Made by a program: the position numbers and the translations under genes. Of a stretch of 64,000 bases of DNA, positions 27,749 to 36,492 are shown one piece after another (within the stretch, counting starts at the first letter, position 1; each line of letters begins with the position of its first letter). Below the pieces are notes generated by a model, which worked only from the letters and a program-made list of their open reading frames with translations, was not told where the DNA came from and made no database searches. The stretch is taken from assembly GCA_963663615.1 (NCBI GenBank), contig OY760517.1, positions 806,001 to 870,000 of the forward strand, in the 5' to 3' direction. This stretch comes from G963663615 sp963663615 (lineage in GTDB: Bacteria; Bacteroidota; Ignavibacteria; Ignavibacteriales; Melioribacteraceae).

Positions 27749-28630
27749 ATGAGAAAGTTTGTTGTACTTTTAGTTTTATTGTCTTTTTATATTTTGGGAC
27801 AGGATGGACTTGCTCCCGGTCAGAAATATCATCTTGTGCGGATGGATGACATGGGGATGAGCCATAGTGTGAATATGGCTGCCGAGAAGATATTTGAATC
27901 GGGATTGCCTGTTTCAGTGTCTGTAATGTTTGGATGTCCATGGTATCAGGAAGCAGTTGATATATTAAAAGAGCATCCTGAAGTTTGCGTTGGCATTCAT
28001 GTTACGTTAAACTCGGAGTGGAGTAATTATCGCTGGGGTCCTGTTTGCGGAAAAGATGCTGTACCAAGTCTGGTTGATGCAAATGGGTATTTTTTCCCGT
28101 CCCGCTCAACACTTTTTGCAAATAATCCAAAAACAGATGAAGTTGAAAAAGAAATAAGAGCACAGGTTGAGCGAGCTATGGCAAGTGGCTTAAAGATTGA
28201 TTACATGGATCATCATATGAGTGCCGCAGTGGAAACACTTGAATTAAGAGAACTGTTTGAAAGTATTGCCGCTGAATATGGTTTGGCAATTCCGGCATAC
28301 TTTGGTGAGGCATATTCCAGTATTACTTACAGCCCTCCGTTTGATGAAAAAGCCGATTCTCTTGCTAAAGTTGTTAACAATATGGAGCCGGGTGTAACTC
28401 TTCAGGTAATGCATGTGGGACTCGATACTCCCGAGCTTGCCGCAATGAAGGATATGAATGAGTATGGACTAAAGCAAATGAGCAAACACAGGGAAGCTGA
28501 AATGAATAGTTTGCTTTCACCTGAATATAAAAATGCCCTAAAGAAAAATGATGTAAAATCAATTACTTACCGTGATTTGGTAAAAATGGTTGGACTAAAA
28601 AGTATGAAACGTCCTGAAGTTGATTATTAG
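27749..28630 (+). CDS. Exported ChbG/YdjC-family carbohydrate deacetylase
   Basis: 293 residues with a signal peptide (MRKFVVLLVLLSFYILGQ). The conserved start of the deacetylase is LVRMDDMGMSHSVNMAAEKIF with the metal-binding Asp pair; VGIHVTLNSEW carries the metal His and DYMDHHMSA a further one. ChbG deacetylates chitooligosaccharides in E. coli; members usually lack signal peptides, so an extracytoplasmic copy in an enzyme-rich exported gene region suggests work on external oligosaccharides. A terminator follows. Confidence 0.85.
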   Translation: MRKFVVLLVLLSFYILGQDGLAPGQKYHLVRMDDMGMSHSVNMAAEKIFESGLPVSVSVMFGCPWYQEAVDILKEHPEVCVGIHVTLNSEWSNYRWGPVCGKDAVPSLVDANGYFFPSRSTLFANNPKTDEVEKEIRAQVERAMASGLKIDYMDHHMSAAVETLELRELFESIAAEYGLAIPAYFGEAYSSITYSPPFDEKADSLAKVVNNMEPGVTLQVMHVGLDTPELAAMKDMNEYGLKQMSKHREAEMNSLLSPEYKNALKKNDVKSITYRDLVKMVGLKSMKRPEVDY

Positions 28631-28658
28631 CAATGGCAAACTGTTTTGCACTTTATAG

Positions 28659-28695
28659 CGTTTCCTGAATTAGGTGATTTTCGGGAAACGTTTTT
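28659..28695 (+). terminator. Rho-independent terminator after the ChbG-like gene
   Basis: An 11-bp stem (28659-28669 with 28680-28690, one T-G wobble), a 10-base loop and TTTTT at 28691-28695. Confidence 0.88.
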
Positions 28696-28709
28696 AATCG
28701 TGGAGATAT

Positions 28710-29156
28710 ATGAAAAGTGAAATCGCAATAGCGAATTTTGATTCCGGGTTAAATTGTGCCCAGTCTGTATTATTAGCATTTGCACCTGAGAATGGTTTAA
28801 AGGAAGAAACAGTGAAAATTGCAGCGGCAGCACTTGGCGGTGGAATAAGTAATCGTAAATATATTTGTGGTGCTGTTAATGCCGGTGCAATAGCACTTTC
28901 GTTTATCTACTCAAATTTGGATGAAGCTGCAAAAACGGAATTGGACAGCTTAAACAATCTTAAAAATGAGTATATAACTAATCTTGAAAAACGTATTAGT
29001 GGGTTAAATTGCTGGCAGGTGGCAGGTCTTTGTGAGGGGGATAGTGAGGAGGAAACAGAGCGAAAATGGGAAAACAGACGAAGCAAATGCAAAGAATGTA
29101 TTAGTGAAGTCTGTAAATTTATGGAGCATAAATTCGGGAAAACAAGAACCGAATAA
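28710..29156 (+). CDS. C_GCAxxG_C_C family redox protein
   Basis: 148 residues with many cysteines: LNCAQSVLLAF near the N-terminus, KYICGAVNAGAIALS in the middle, and Cys residues in LNCWQVAGLCEG and KCKECISEVCKF. The pattern C-(G)CA-xxx-G-C-C defines this family of small putative redox or metal proteins. The electron-transfer partner is unknown. It stands alone after a terminator. Confidence 0.75.
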   Translation: MKSEIAIANFDSGLNCAQSVLLAFAPENGLKEETVKIAAAALGGGISNRKYICGAVNAGAIALSFIYSNLDEAAKTELDSLNNLKNEYITNLEKRISGLNCWQVAGLCEGDSEEETERKWENRRSKCKECISEVCKFMEHKFGKTRTE

Positions 29157-29294
29157 TTAAAACTTCTATTCGGCTTCCAAATGGTGCAATATAATTTGAA
29201 ATAAAAACTGTAAAAGTTTATCTTAAGAAACTGTACAAAATTTCTTTGTATAAGGGGATGCAAACAATATTATATTTACAATCAGGCTTGGAAG

Positions 29295-30038
29295 ATGAAA
29301 AGATATCTGATATTATTAGTTCTTGCTGTTTTTATATTAGCAACAGCATGTAATAACAACGAAATAAAAAACAAACCTACCCAGGATAAAAATCCGGTTA
29401 AAATTGAAAAAGAAGTAAAGAAAGAAACCAGAATTCCGTCTGTCTGCGTTTGGGATAGAGGCTCTTTAAGAGCAGAACCAGGCAAAAAAGGAAAGTATAT
29501 TTCTGCAATTAATTTGGGTGAAAAGCTAACTTATCTTGGTAAATCGGAAAAGATTGAAGCTGAAAAAAATCAGGAATATTTTTACGTGGAATTAAGCGAT
29601 AGTTCACGCGGCTGGGTTAGTGAATGGATTATAGCAATTAACGCTGTTCCGTATGTAGCAACTAAAGTTACTCCGGTTTACAAACGTCCTGACCTTTCTA
29701 CACTAATTACTTCAAAAACTTTCAATGATAAGGACCTTGTTGCTGTATATAAAAAGGAAGGGGCATGGCTAAAGGTAATTGGAGAAAAGAAAAAAATTAA
29801 AGGCTGGATTCAGGATGGATATGTAACAAATAATGATGTTGACCTTGCTGTTGGTTTGCTTGCCTCAAAAGCACTTGCAATTAAGGATAAAACGAAACGC
29901 ATTAAGGCTATTAAAGCAATTGTTGATAATCCGGCAATGAAAGAATCCATTTTTATCAGAAATCTTGAAACATTACTCGAAATTGAATCGGGTAAGTTAA
30001 CAGTGCCTGAAAATAGTGCTTCTGTTGGTATTGACTAA
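29295..30038 (+). CDS. Lipoprotein with bacterial SH3-type domains
   Basis: 247 residues with a lipobox (LATAC, Cys19) and a charged linker. A bacterial SH3-type domain is seen at about 50-120 (VWDRGSLRAEPGKKGKYISAINLGEKLTYLGKSE ... RGWVSEWI) and a second, weaker one at about 122-180 (TPVYKRPDLSTLITSKTFNDKDLVAVYKKEGAWLKVI ... KGWIQDGYV). A helical C-terminal part follows. SH3b domains often bind peptidoglycan; a wall-linked role is inferred only. Confidence 0.75.
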   Translation: MKRYLILLVLAVFILATACNNNEIKNKPTQDKNPVKIEKEVKKETRIPSVCVWDRGSLRAEPGKKGKYISAINLGEKLTYLGKSEKIEAEKNQEYFYVELSDSSRGWVSEWIIAINAVPYVATKVTPVYKRPDLSTLITSKTFNDKDLVAVYKKEGAWLKVIGEKKKIKGWIQDGYVTNNDVDLAVGLLASKALAIKDKTKRIKAIKAIVDNPAMKESIFIRNLETLLEIESGKLTVPENSASVGID

Positions 30039-30045
30039 GTTTATA

Positions 30046-30075
30046 TACGTGGTGGAATTAAAGTTCTGCCACGTA
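30046..30075. repeat. Intergenic hairpin without T run
   Basis: A 12-bp inverted repeat (two wobble pairs, outer arms TACGTGG/CCACGTA) around a 6-base loop, 8 bases after the SH3 lipoprotein stop. No poly-T follows, so it may be an mRNA-end stabiliser or a factor-dependent terminator. Confidence 0.5.
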
Positions 30076-30162
30076 CCAAAACCGGTGCTGAATTTCTACT
30101 CTTTATTTCCCTTCCAAATTCATTAATTTGTATTGTAAGTCTGTAATATAAACTGGAAAACT

Positions 30163-31533
30163 ATGAAAACTTTTATCTCAATATTGCTCCTTTCCGGAAT
30201 ACTTGTTTGTCAGGATTACCGTGGGGTGGATATTTCTACACTTGAAGAAATGGAATACCTTGGAGTTATTTACAGCGAAAACGGTCAGCCTAAAGATGCG
30301 GTTGATATATTTGCAGATAGTGGTGTTAATTATGTTCGACTTAAGTTGTGGCACACACCCGAAAGCGGTTATAATGATCTTGAAAGTGTAATAAAATTGG
30401 CAAAAAGAGTAAAAGAACGTGGTTGTAAAATATTGCTTAATTTCCATTATTCTGACACTTGGGCAGACCCGTCACACCAGGATATTCCGGCTGCCTGGAG
30501 CGAAGCCTATTTCCAACTGTTGCGTGATAGCGTTTATAACTACACATCTAATGTAATTGCATCAATGAAGGCAAATGGTGTTATGCCAGATATGGTGCAA
30601 ATAGGGAACGAAATTTCGTGCGGGTTTTTGTGGTACGAGGGGAATGTGTGTAACGAGTATAATACACATCAACAATGGAACAAGTTTACCTATCTTCTGA
30701 GCGATGGTATAAATGCTGTTAAGGCTAACCTTGAGGATGGTGAGGAGTGCAAGATTATGATTCATACAGACAGGGGTGGTGATCTGGCTGGTGCACAGTA
30801 TTTTTGTGACAAGCTTGATTACTATCATGTTGAGTATGATGTAATTGGGCTTTCTTATTATCCATGGTGGCACGGTGGTATGGCTAATCTTGAAGATAAT
30901 CTCGTTAACCTTATTAACAGGTTCAACAAGGAAATAGTAGTTGTGGAAACCGGATACCCCTGGACGCTTAATAATGGAGATTCAGGCAATAACTTTGTGT
31001 GGAGTAGTGACCAGCTTCCTGATGATGAGTTTCTGCCAACTCCATCCGGACAAAAAAAATATATGGATAGTTTGTTTAGTCTTGTAAGAAGACCTGATAT
31101 GGAGAAAGTTACGGGTATATTTTACTGGGCTCCAGATTTAACAATAGCTAACGGATTTTACGGGGTTTACGAAAATATTGCAACATTTAATTATGTTGGT
31201 AATGCTTTGCCCGTACTTCAATCATTTGCCGATCCTGCAACCAGTGTAAAAAGTGAAACTGAAAAGCCGGTTGGTTTTAGTCTTGCACAAAACTATCCTA
31301 ATCCTTTTAACCCCTCAACAATTATTACATATTCGCTTGCCGATGCTGCTAATATAAAAATTGTGATAACCAATATACTTGGTGAGCGTGTGGAAACTTT
31401 ACTTGATGAATATAAACCGGCTGGAACGCATGAGGTAAGATTTGATGCAACAAACCTTACAAGTGGAGTTTACTTTTACCAACTTGCATCAGGTGGAAAT
31501 ATTGAAGTTAAAAAAATGGTAGTGAGTAAGTGA
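30163..31533 (+). CDS. Secreted GH53 endo-1,4-beta-galactanase with T9SS sorting domain
   Basis: 456 residues with a signal peptide (MKTFISILLLSGILVCQ). The GH53 domain spans about 20-350: YRGVDISTLEEMEYLG, VNYVRLKLWHTP and LLNFHYSDTWADPSHQ are family blocks. The acid/base Glu is E150 in QIGNEISCGF and the nucleophile E262 in VVVETGYPW. It cuts beta-1,4-galactan side chains of pectin. The C-terminus (NYPNPFNPSTIITYS ... SGVYFYQLASGGN) directs export by T9SS. The stop overlaps the next start by one base (TGATG). Confidence 0.94.
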   Translation: MKTFISILLLSGILVCQDYRGVDISTLEEMEYLGVIYSENGQPKDAVDIFADSGVNYVRLKLWHTPESGYNDLESVIKLAKRVKERGCKILLNFHYSDTWADPSHQDIPAAWSEAYFQLLRDSVYNYTSNVIASMKANGVMPDMVQIGNEISCGFLWYEGNVCNEYNTHQQWNKFTYLLSDGINAVKANLEDGEECKIMIHTDRGGDLAGAQYFCDKLDYYHVEYDVIGLSYYPWWHGGMANLEDNLVNLINRFNKEIVVVETGYPWTLNNGDSGNNFVWSSDQLPDDEFLPTPSGQKKYMDSLFSLVRRPDMEKVTGIFYWAPDLTIANGFYGVYENIATFNYVGNALPVLQSFADPATSVKSETEKPVGFSLAQNYPNPFNPSTIITYSLADAANIKIVITNILGERVETLLDEYKPAGTHEVRFDATNLTSGVYFYQLASGGNIEVKKMVVSK

Positions 31534-32315
31534 TGAAAAGGTTAATTGTTTTATTTGTAGTATTCACCTCAATTATATTCCCCCAGGTTACCAGCGATAT
31601 TAATATTACTGAAATTGAATCAGGGGTGTGGCAGATTGAGCACAAGTTTCCTTGGGCTGCTAATTCGCTAATTGTTGATTGCGGCGAAAATGAATTCCTC
31701 TGGATTGATACACCTTATACCGAAGAGGCAACTGCCGATGTATATTTTTGGCTTACAATGAAATTTGGTGAGGTTAAGCTCACAGAGATTAATACAGGAT
31801 TTCATATTGATAATCTTGGTGGTAACGGTTTCCTTGTTGAAAAGGGAATCCCGGTTTACGGCTCCACACTAACATCAAAACTTGTTGAGGAAAGGGGAGA
31901 TTCAACACAACAACAAATGCTTGACTGGTTGAAGGGTCCGAAAAACAAAAGGTTTTTTCTTACTTACAAGAATTTCAAATTTACTAAACCAAACAGACTA
32001 TTCGATATTAACGAGGGTTTGAATATACAGGTTGGCGACCAAAATGTTGAAGTGTGGTTCCCGGGAGAATCTCATTCACCAGATAATCTTGTTGTATATC
32101 TTCCTGATAAAAAATTATTGTTTGGTGGGTGTATGGTAAAATCGGTAAATTCAAGAACTCCCGGTTTTACCGGTGATGCCAATATGCTTGAGTGGGCACC
32201 TTCTCTTAAAAGAGTTTTGACTAAGTATGCTGATGCGAAACTGGTTGTACCGGGTCATGGTAGCCCGGGTGGACTTGAGCTAATAACTCATACAATTGGT
32301 TTGCTGGGTAAATAA
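31533..32315 (+). CDS. Metallo-beta-lactamase-fold protein, B1-like, lacking the first zinc His
   Basis: 260 residues with a signal peptide (KRLIVLFVVFTSIIFPQ). The fold and spacing follow subclass B1 beta-lactamases: INTGFHIDNLGGNGFL (normally H-x-H-x-D, here G89, H91, D93), GESHSPDNLVVYLPDKKLLFGGC (H181, C200) and VPGHGSPGG (H242). Thus the Zn2 site (D93, C200, H242) is complete, but the Zn1 site lacks one of three His. Beta-lactamase activity is possible but not assured; a hydrolase with another substrate is the alternative. It is translationally coupled to the GH53 gene. Confidence 0.85.
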   Translation: MKRLIVLFVVFTSIIFPQVTSDINITEIESGVWQIEHKFPWAANSLIVDCGENEFLWIDTPYTEEATADVYFWLTMKFGEVKLTEINTGFHIDNLGGNGFLVEKGIPVYGSTLTSKLVEERGDSTQQQMLDWLKGPKNKRFFLTYKNFKFTKPNRLFDINEGLNIQVGDQNVEVWFPGESHSPDNLVVYLPDKKLLFGGCMVKSVNSRTPGFTGDANMLEWAPSLKRVLTKYADAKLVVPGHGSPGGLELITHTIGLLGK

Positions 32316-32410
32316 TTACTGTCGGTAAATTTCAAAAAGCAACAATTGCAAGGAATTGAAACCACGTGTTTTATATTTTGCATATAGTATTTGTAAAGTA
32401 GCAGGTTTAT

Positions 32411-32905
32411 ATGAAACACAGAATGGAAGAATTGTTACCTAAAAAGCTGGTTGGTAAAAAAATGGAGATGTCGCTTGCCAACAATAAAACGGGGGAGTTA
32501 TGGCAAAGTTTTATGAAAGAGCGGCAATCAATTGAAAATCCAGTAAACACATCACTTTATTCGCTTCAGGTTTACAAAGATGATTATTTTAAAAAGTTTG
32601 ACCCCGCCAGAAATTTTACGAAATATGCTTTGGCTGAAGTAAACAGTTTTGATGATATTCCCGAGAAGATGGTCCCTTTTGAGCTAACAGGTGGTTTGTA
32701 CGCTGTGTTTAATTATAAAGGGCATCCGAAAGATGGAGCAAGTGCATTCAGGTATATAATGGGTGAATGGTTACCTAATTCAGGGTATGTAATAGATTGC
32801 AGACCCCACTTTGAACTGCTTGGCGAAAAATATAATAATGATAGCTCGGATAGCGAAGAGGAAATATGGATTCCTGTTGAGAGCATAAACAGAACCGGAG
32901 TATGA
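32411..32905 (+). CDS. GyrI-like / AraC effector-binding domain protein
   Basis: 164 residues without a DNA-binding domain. The pattern KKLVGKKMEMSLANNKTGELWQSFMKE, YSLQVYKDD, EVNSFDDIPEKMVPFELTGGLYAVFNYKGHP and WLPNSGYVIDCRPHFELL is that of stand-alone GyrI-like small-molecule-binding proteins. Such proteins bind drugs or act as hydrolases for a few compounds. It lies 1 base before the next gene and is probably co-translated with it. Confidence 0.82.
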   Translation: MKHRMEELLPKKLVGKKMEMSLANNKTGELWQSFMKERQSIENPVNTSLYSLQVYKDDYFKKFDPARNFTKYALAEVNSFDDIPEKMVPFELTGGLYAVFNYKGHPKDGASAFRYIMGEWLPNSGYVIDCRPHFELLGEKYNNDSSDSEEEIWIPVESINRTGV

Positions 32906-32906
32906 T

Positions 32907-33662
32907 GTGAATATAATTGAGCTAAACGAAGAAAGTGTTGACTATTTTGGTGTAGCTTGTGTAAAAAATAGAAAGCATGAAGGTACTATTGCAAAAAAGG
33001 AATGGTTAAAGGCAAGGTGGAAAGAGGGATTAAAAATTAAACTATTGCTTAATGAAGGTAAACTTGCAGGCTTTATTGAATTTGTTCCTGGGAAATTTGC
33101 CTGGCGTGCTGTTAATGCTGAGGGGTATCTTTTTATTCATTGTTTGTGGGTTTATGATAAAAAGCTGCAAAAGCAGGGTAATGGTTCTTTGCTTCTTCAA
33201 GACTGCATTGGATATGCCAAAAAGGAAGGTTTTAATGGAGTAGCCACATTTGCGAGTGATGGTTCCTGGCTGGCGGATAAGCGAATTTTTGAAAATAATG
33301 GATTTAAGGTTATTGATACAAAAGAACGTTACGAGTTAATGACGTATGAGCTGAAGGCAGGCAAACAACCTCAATTTCGGGACTGGTTAGCCAAACGAAA
33401 GGATTATAATGGGTTAAACCTGATTTATTCTGCACAGTGCCCCATGTTTGTAAAAGCAGCAAATGATTTGAAACAAACAGCCGAAGAAGCCGGATTCCCG
33501 ATGTTTTTGCATGAATTGAAAACTGCCGGGGAGGCACAGGATGCACCTGCCGGGTATGGTGGATTTAGCATTATTTATAATGGTAAACTTATCCAGGACT
33601 ATTATGTTAGTAAAACACGATTTAATAATATCCTTTCAAAGGAAATTTTTACTGAACTGTAA
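32907..33662 (+). CDS. GNAT acetyltransferase with YoaP-like C-terminal domain
   Basis: 251 residues starting with GTG, right behind the GyrI-like gene. The N-terminal ~140 residues are a GNAT domain (LFIHCLWVYDKKLQKQGNGSLLLQDCIGYAKKEG is the acetyl-CoA-binding region). The C-terminal ~90 residues (YSAQCPMFVKAANDLKQTAEEAGFPMFLHELKTAGEAQDAPAGYGGFSIIYNGKLI) resemble the YoaP-like domain, a thioredoxin-fold-like appendage. The substrate is unknown. Confidence 0.83.
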   Translation: MNIIELNEESVDYFGVACVKNRKHEGTIAKKEWLKARWKEGLKIKLLLNEGKLAGFIEFVPGKFAWRAVNAEGYLFIHCLWVYDKKLQKQGNGSLLLQDCIGYAKKEGFNGVATFASDGSWLADKRIFENNGFKVIDTKERYELMTYELKAGKQPQFRDWLAKRKDYNGLNLIYSAQCPMFVKAANDLKQTAEEAGFPMFLHELKTAGEAQDAPAGYGGFSIIYNGKLIQDYYVSKTRFNNILSKEIFTEL

Positions 33663-33744
33663 TAAGAAAAATAATCTAAAAATACTGAATAAATAGAATT
33701 GAGCCGTGTATCTATAATAGATTAACTAATTATTGAGGTATAAA

Positions 33745-34653
33745 ATGGATTTTAGTGTTATTCTTGTTGCAGTTGTTGTTCTTGTTTTGTTTATTCTTTT
33801 TTCAGGTATATTTACTGTTCAACAACAATCAATTGCTTTAATTGAAAGATTTGGGCGTTTTACCAGAACGGCTGGTCCAGGGTTGCAATTTAAGATACCA
33901 GTGATTGACAGGATTGCCACACGAATGAATCTCCGTGTACAACAGCTTGATGTAAATGTTGAAACCAAAACCAAGGATGACGTATTTGTTGATATTCAGG
34001 TTTCTGTACAGTACCATGTTATTACTGAAAAAGTTTATGATGCATATTACAAACTTAACCGAGCTGAAGCACAGATAACTTCGTATGTATTTGATGTAAT
34101 ACGTGCGGAAATACCGGGTATTGAACTTGATGATGTTTTTACCGAAAAGGAAAGAATAGCCAAAAGCGTTAAGGAAAGTCTTGCTGATGTAATGATTGAT
34201 TATGGTTATAATATTGCTCAGTCGCTTATTACCGATATTAACCCTGCCGAAGTTGTAAAAAATGCTATGAATGACAAGGAGGCTGCAAAGAGATTGAGAC
34301 AAGCAGCAGTTAACAAGGCTGAAGCAGAAAAAATTGGTACCGTAAAACAGGCTGAAGCAGAAGCGGAAAGTAAAAAACTTCAGGGTGAAGGTATAGCTAA
34401 CCAGCGTAAGGCAATTGCAAGCGGTATGCGTGATTCGGTTGAACTGCTAAAGGAAGTTACCCATGGTTCCGGAGATGAGGTACTTGTTCAATTACTTATT
34501 ACCCAGTATTTTGATACTCTGGACTCAATTTCGAAACACAGCAAAACCAATACTATAATGATACCACATAACCCGGCTGGTATGAACAACTTTATGGATG
34601 AAATACGCAATGTGCTAATTGCATCAAACGAAATTAGTAAACATCAGGAATAG
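33745..34653 (+). CDS. SPFH/Band 7 (stomatin/prohibitin-like) membrane protein
   Basis: 302 residues from the ATG at 33745, with GAGG about 8 bases upstream; a TTG at 33733 is less likely. One N-terminal membrane helix (LVAVVVLVLFILFSGIF) is followed by an SPFH domain (VQQQSIALIERFGRFTRTAGPGLQFKIPVIDRI, VDIQVSVQYHVI) and a long charged coiled-coil region rich in A, E and K (about 190-240). Such proteins scaffold membrane domains and often regulate FtsH-type proteases; no NfeD or FtsH gene is next to it here. Confidence 0.93.
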   Translation: MDFSVILVAVVVLVLFILFSGIFTVQQQSIALIERFGRFTRTAGPGLQFKIPVIDRIATRMNLRVQQLDVNVETKTKDDVFVDIQVSVQYHVITEKVYDAYYKLNRAEAQITSYVFDVIRAEIPGIELDDVFTEKERIAKSVKESLADVMIDYGYNIAQSLITDINPAEVVKNAMNDKEAAKRLRQAAVNKAEAEKIGTVKQAEAEAESKKLQGEGIANQRKAIASGMRDSVELLKEVTHGSGDEVLVQLLITQYFDTLDSISKHSKTNTIMIPHNPAGMNNFMDEIRNVLIASNEISKHQE

Positions 34654-34708
34654 TTTTTCATGTAATGCTTTTTTTAACATAATGCTATTCAGTATTCAAA
34701 CATTTTAC

Positions 34709-34734
34709 AAGCGGGAGTTTTCTTCCGCTTTTTT
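34709..34734 (+). terminator. Rho-independent terminator after the SPFH gene
   Basis: A 9-bp stem (AAGCGGGAG with CTTCCGCTT, one wobble) around TTTT, followed by TTTTATTTTA. Confidence 0.88.
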
Positions 34735-34857
34735 ATTTTAATCTGGCTAATTTACCCTTTATCGGGCTATATTCTCGTCTGGAGATTTGTGCCTTTTTTC
34801 TGTAACATCAAAATGTTTATTCAGGTCTTAATGATACAACTATAATTAGGGGAAATA

Positions 34858-36381
34858 ATGAAAAGATTAATTACTATTATTCTTGTATTAATTTTATCAG
34901 CTAAAGTATTATGTCAGAATGATACAACTGTAATCGCTGTACTTGGCTCATCAGTGGCAGCCGGATTTGTAACCAGTTACGAAAAGAAAAACGATATGAA
35001 AAACGGTTACCAGTTCCGATTGGCAAGGGCTTTGGATAATAGCAAATATAAAGTTGTAAATGTTTCAATTCCGGGTGATAATACCAAAAAAGTTTTAGCC
35101 CGTATTAAAACCGATCTGTTACCGTTAAAGCCAGATTATTGTGTAATTGGGCTTTCGCTTGGTAATGAGGGAATTGAATGGGGGGATAAGGATTCTGTAA
35201 TGAATGCCTTTGTGGAGGGAATGAAAAAGATAATTGACATTTGTAAGGCGAATGGAATTAAACCTGTAATTGGTTCGTGTTACAGCAAGGTTAAATATTC
35301 TGCCGAAGATTATGATTATACCAAAAGGATTAATTTGATACTTAATGATTTGGGGTACCCCATGGTTAATCTCCTGGGTCCAATTGATGATGGAACAGGT
35401 CAAATTACAGCACCTTACTATTATGACGATGCACACCCTGATAATATTGGTCACAGGGAGATGTTTTACGCAATTAACCCTGATATTTTTAGTGAGTTTT
35501 ATCAGTTGCCAAAATTTAGTTTTGATGGCGAGAGTTTACGTTTGCAACCAGGTAAAGAACTGAATATTATCCCCACTAATGTGATGCACTCGTTTACCGT
35601 AATATTAAAAACCGATGAACACTATAATGGCAAGTTACTTTCTGTTGTGCATACAAACGGAAGTAATAGTATAAAAGTAACTAACGATTCGATTTATTAT
35701 GGAAAAGAGAGTGCGGAATTAAAAAAGAGCCTTGCTTTTATTACCATTACGCATAACTATCTTAAAGAGGAAACCACATTATTCGCTGATAACAGAGAAT
35801 TATTAACCTGCAAAGAGCAAGTCGTCCCTTTGAGTTTCAGGTTGGGTAATGAAATGGAAGACTACCTAATAGATGCCGTAATGGTATATAGAGTGCCCTT
35901 GAATATAGATCAGATTGCTGCAGTTGTTAGTGGAAAAACAGTTCATTCCAGTATTGAATACTACAACGATTTTAATGCAAACTATTGTATTGATGAAGTT
36001 GCCGAAGAACTTGCACCTCAGAATATTGAAAAGTTGAAGAAGCTTGTTTCAAAAATGGAGCAACTGGAAAAGAATCCTGTATTCGAAGAAAAAAAATCGG
36101 TAATGCTTGATGAAGAAACACTTAAGGAATATCCAGGTAAATACGAACTTAAACCTGGTGATAATTTTGAAGTGTTGCTGGAAGATGGAGTGTTATACTT
36201 TAAGGATCGTGGAAACAAGGGAGAGCTGAAAGCTGAATCAAAAGACAAGTTTTATATTGAAAACCCGGAGGTAGAAATAGAGGTTGTTTTTGAAAGAAAT
36301 GCCATGCAGGAGGTTAGTTGTCTTGTTTTTAAAGTTGGCAAAAATCAGATGAGAGCAATAAGGAAGCTGGTAAATAAATAA
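34858..36381 (+). CDS. Secreted SGNH/GDSL hydrolase with extra C-terminal domains
   Basis: 507 residues with a signal peptide (MKRLITIILVLILSAKVLCQ). The SGNH domain (about 25-215) shows IAVLGSSVAAGF (nucleophile Ser block), VVNVSIPGDN (block II Gly), GLSLGNEG (block III Asn) and DDAHPDNIGH (catalytic Asp-His). The middle (about 220-380) looks like a concanavalin-type beta-sandwich. The end (LKEYPGKYELKPGDNFEVLLEDGVLYFKDRGNKGELKAESKDKFY) resembles DUF3471-type lipocalin-like tails seen in peptidases. The substrate could be an ester or acetylated polysaccharide. Confidence 0.82.
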   Translation: MKRLITIILVLILSAKVLCQNDTTVIAVLGSSVAAGFVTSYEKKNDMKNGYQFRLARALDNSKYKVVNVSIPGDNTKKVLARIKTDLLPLKPDYCVIGLSLGNEGIEWGDKDSVMNAFVEGMKKIIDICKANGIKPVIGSCYSKVKYSAEDYDYTKRINLILNDLGYPMVNLLGPIDDGTGQITAPYYYDDAHPDNIGHREMFYAINPDIFSEFYQLPKFSFDGESLRLQPGKELNIIPTNVMHSFTVILKTDEHYNGKLLSVVHTNGSNSIKVTNDSIYYGKESAELKKSLAFITITHNYLKEETTLFADNRELLTCKEQVVPLSFRLGNEMEDYLIDAVMVYRVPLNIDQIAAVVSGKTVHSSIEYYNDFNANYCIDEVAEELAPQNIEKLKKLVSKMEQLEKNPVFEEKKSVMLDEETLKEYPGKYELKPGDNFEVLLEDGVLYFKDRGNKGELKAESKDKFYIENPEVEIEVVFERNAMQEVSCLVFKVGKNQMRAIRKLVNK

Positions 36382-36447
36382 TCGGAAGGTGATTGTTATC
36401 ACACTTGCAATGTAAATTTTCTAAAAACTTAAAACTTTTATTCCTTG

Positions 36448-36483
36448 GTGTTTGTTAAAAAAGATAGCACGTCTAACAAACAC
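36448..36483. promoter_or_regulatory. Perfect 10-bp inverted repeat just before the caspase-like gene
   Basis: GTGTTTGTTA at 36448-36457 and TAACAAACAC at 36474-36483 with a 16-base spacer; the ATG is 10 bases further. It could be an operator or an mRNA hairpin that affects translation. No T run follows, so it is not a simple terminator. Confidence 0.55.
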
Positions 36484-36492
36484 TGATGAATT

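Noticed and set aside
29226..29242. A 17-base match AGAAACTGTACAAAATT also at 58978-58994
   Set aside because: AT-rich and not clearly beyond chance in 64 kb; no shared gene context.
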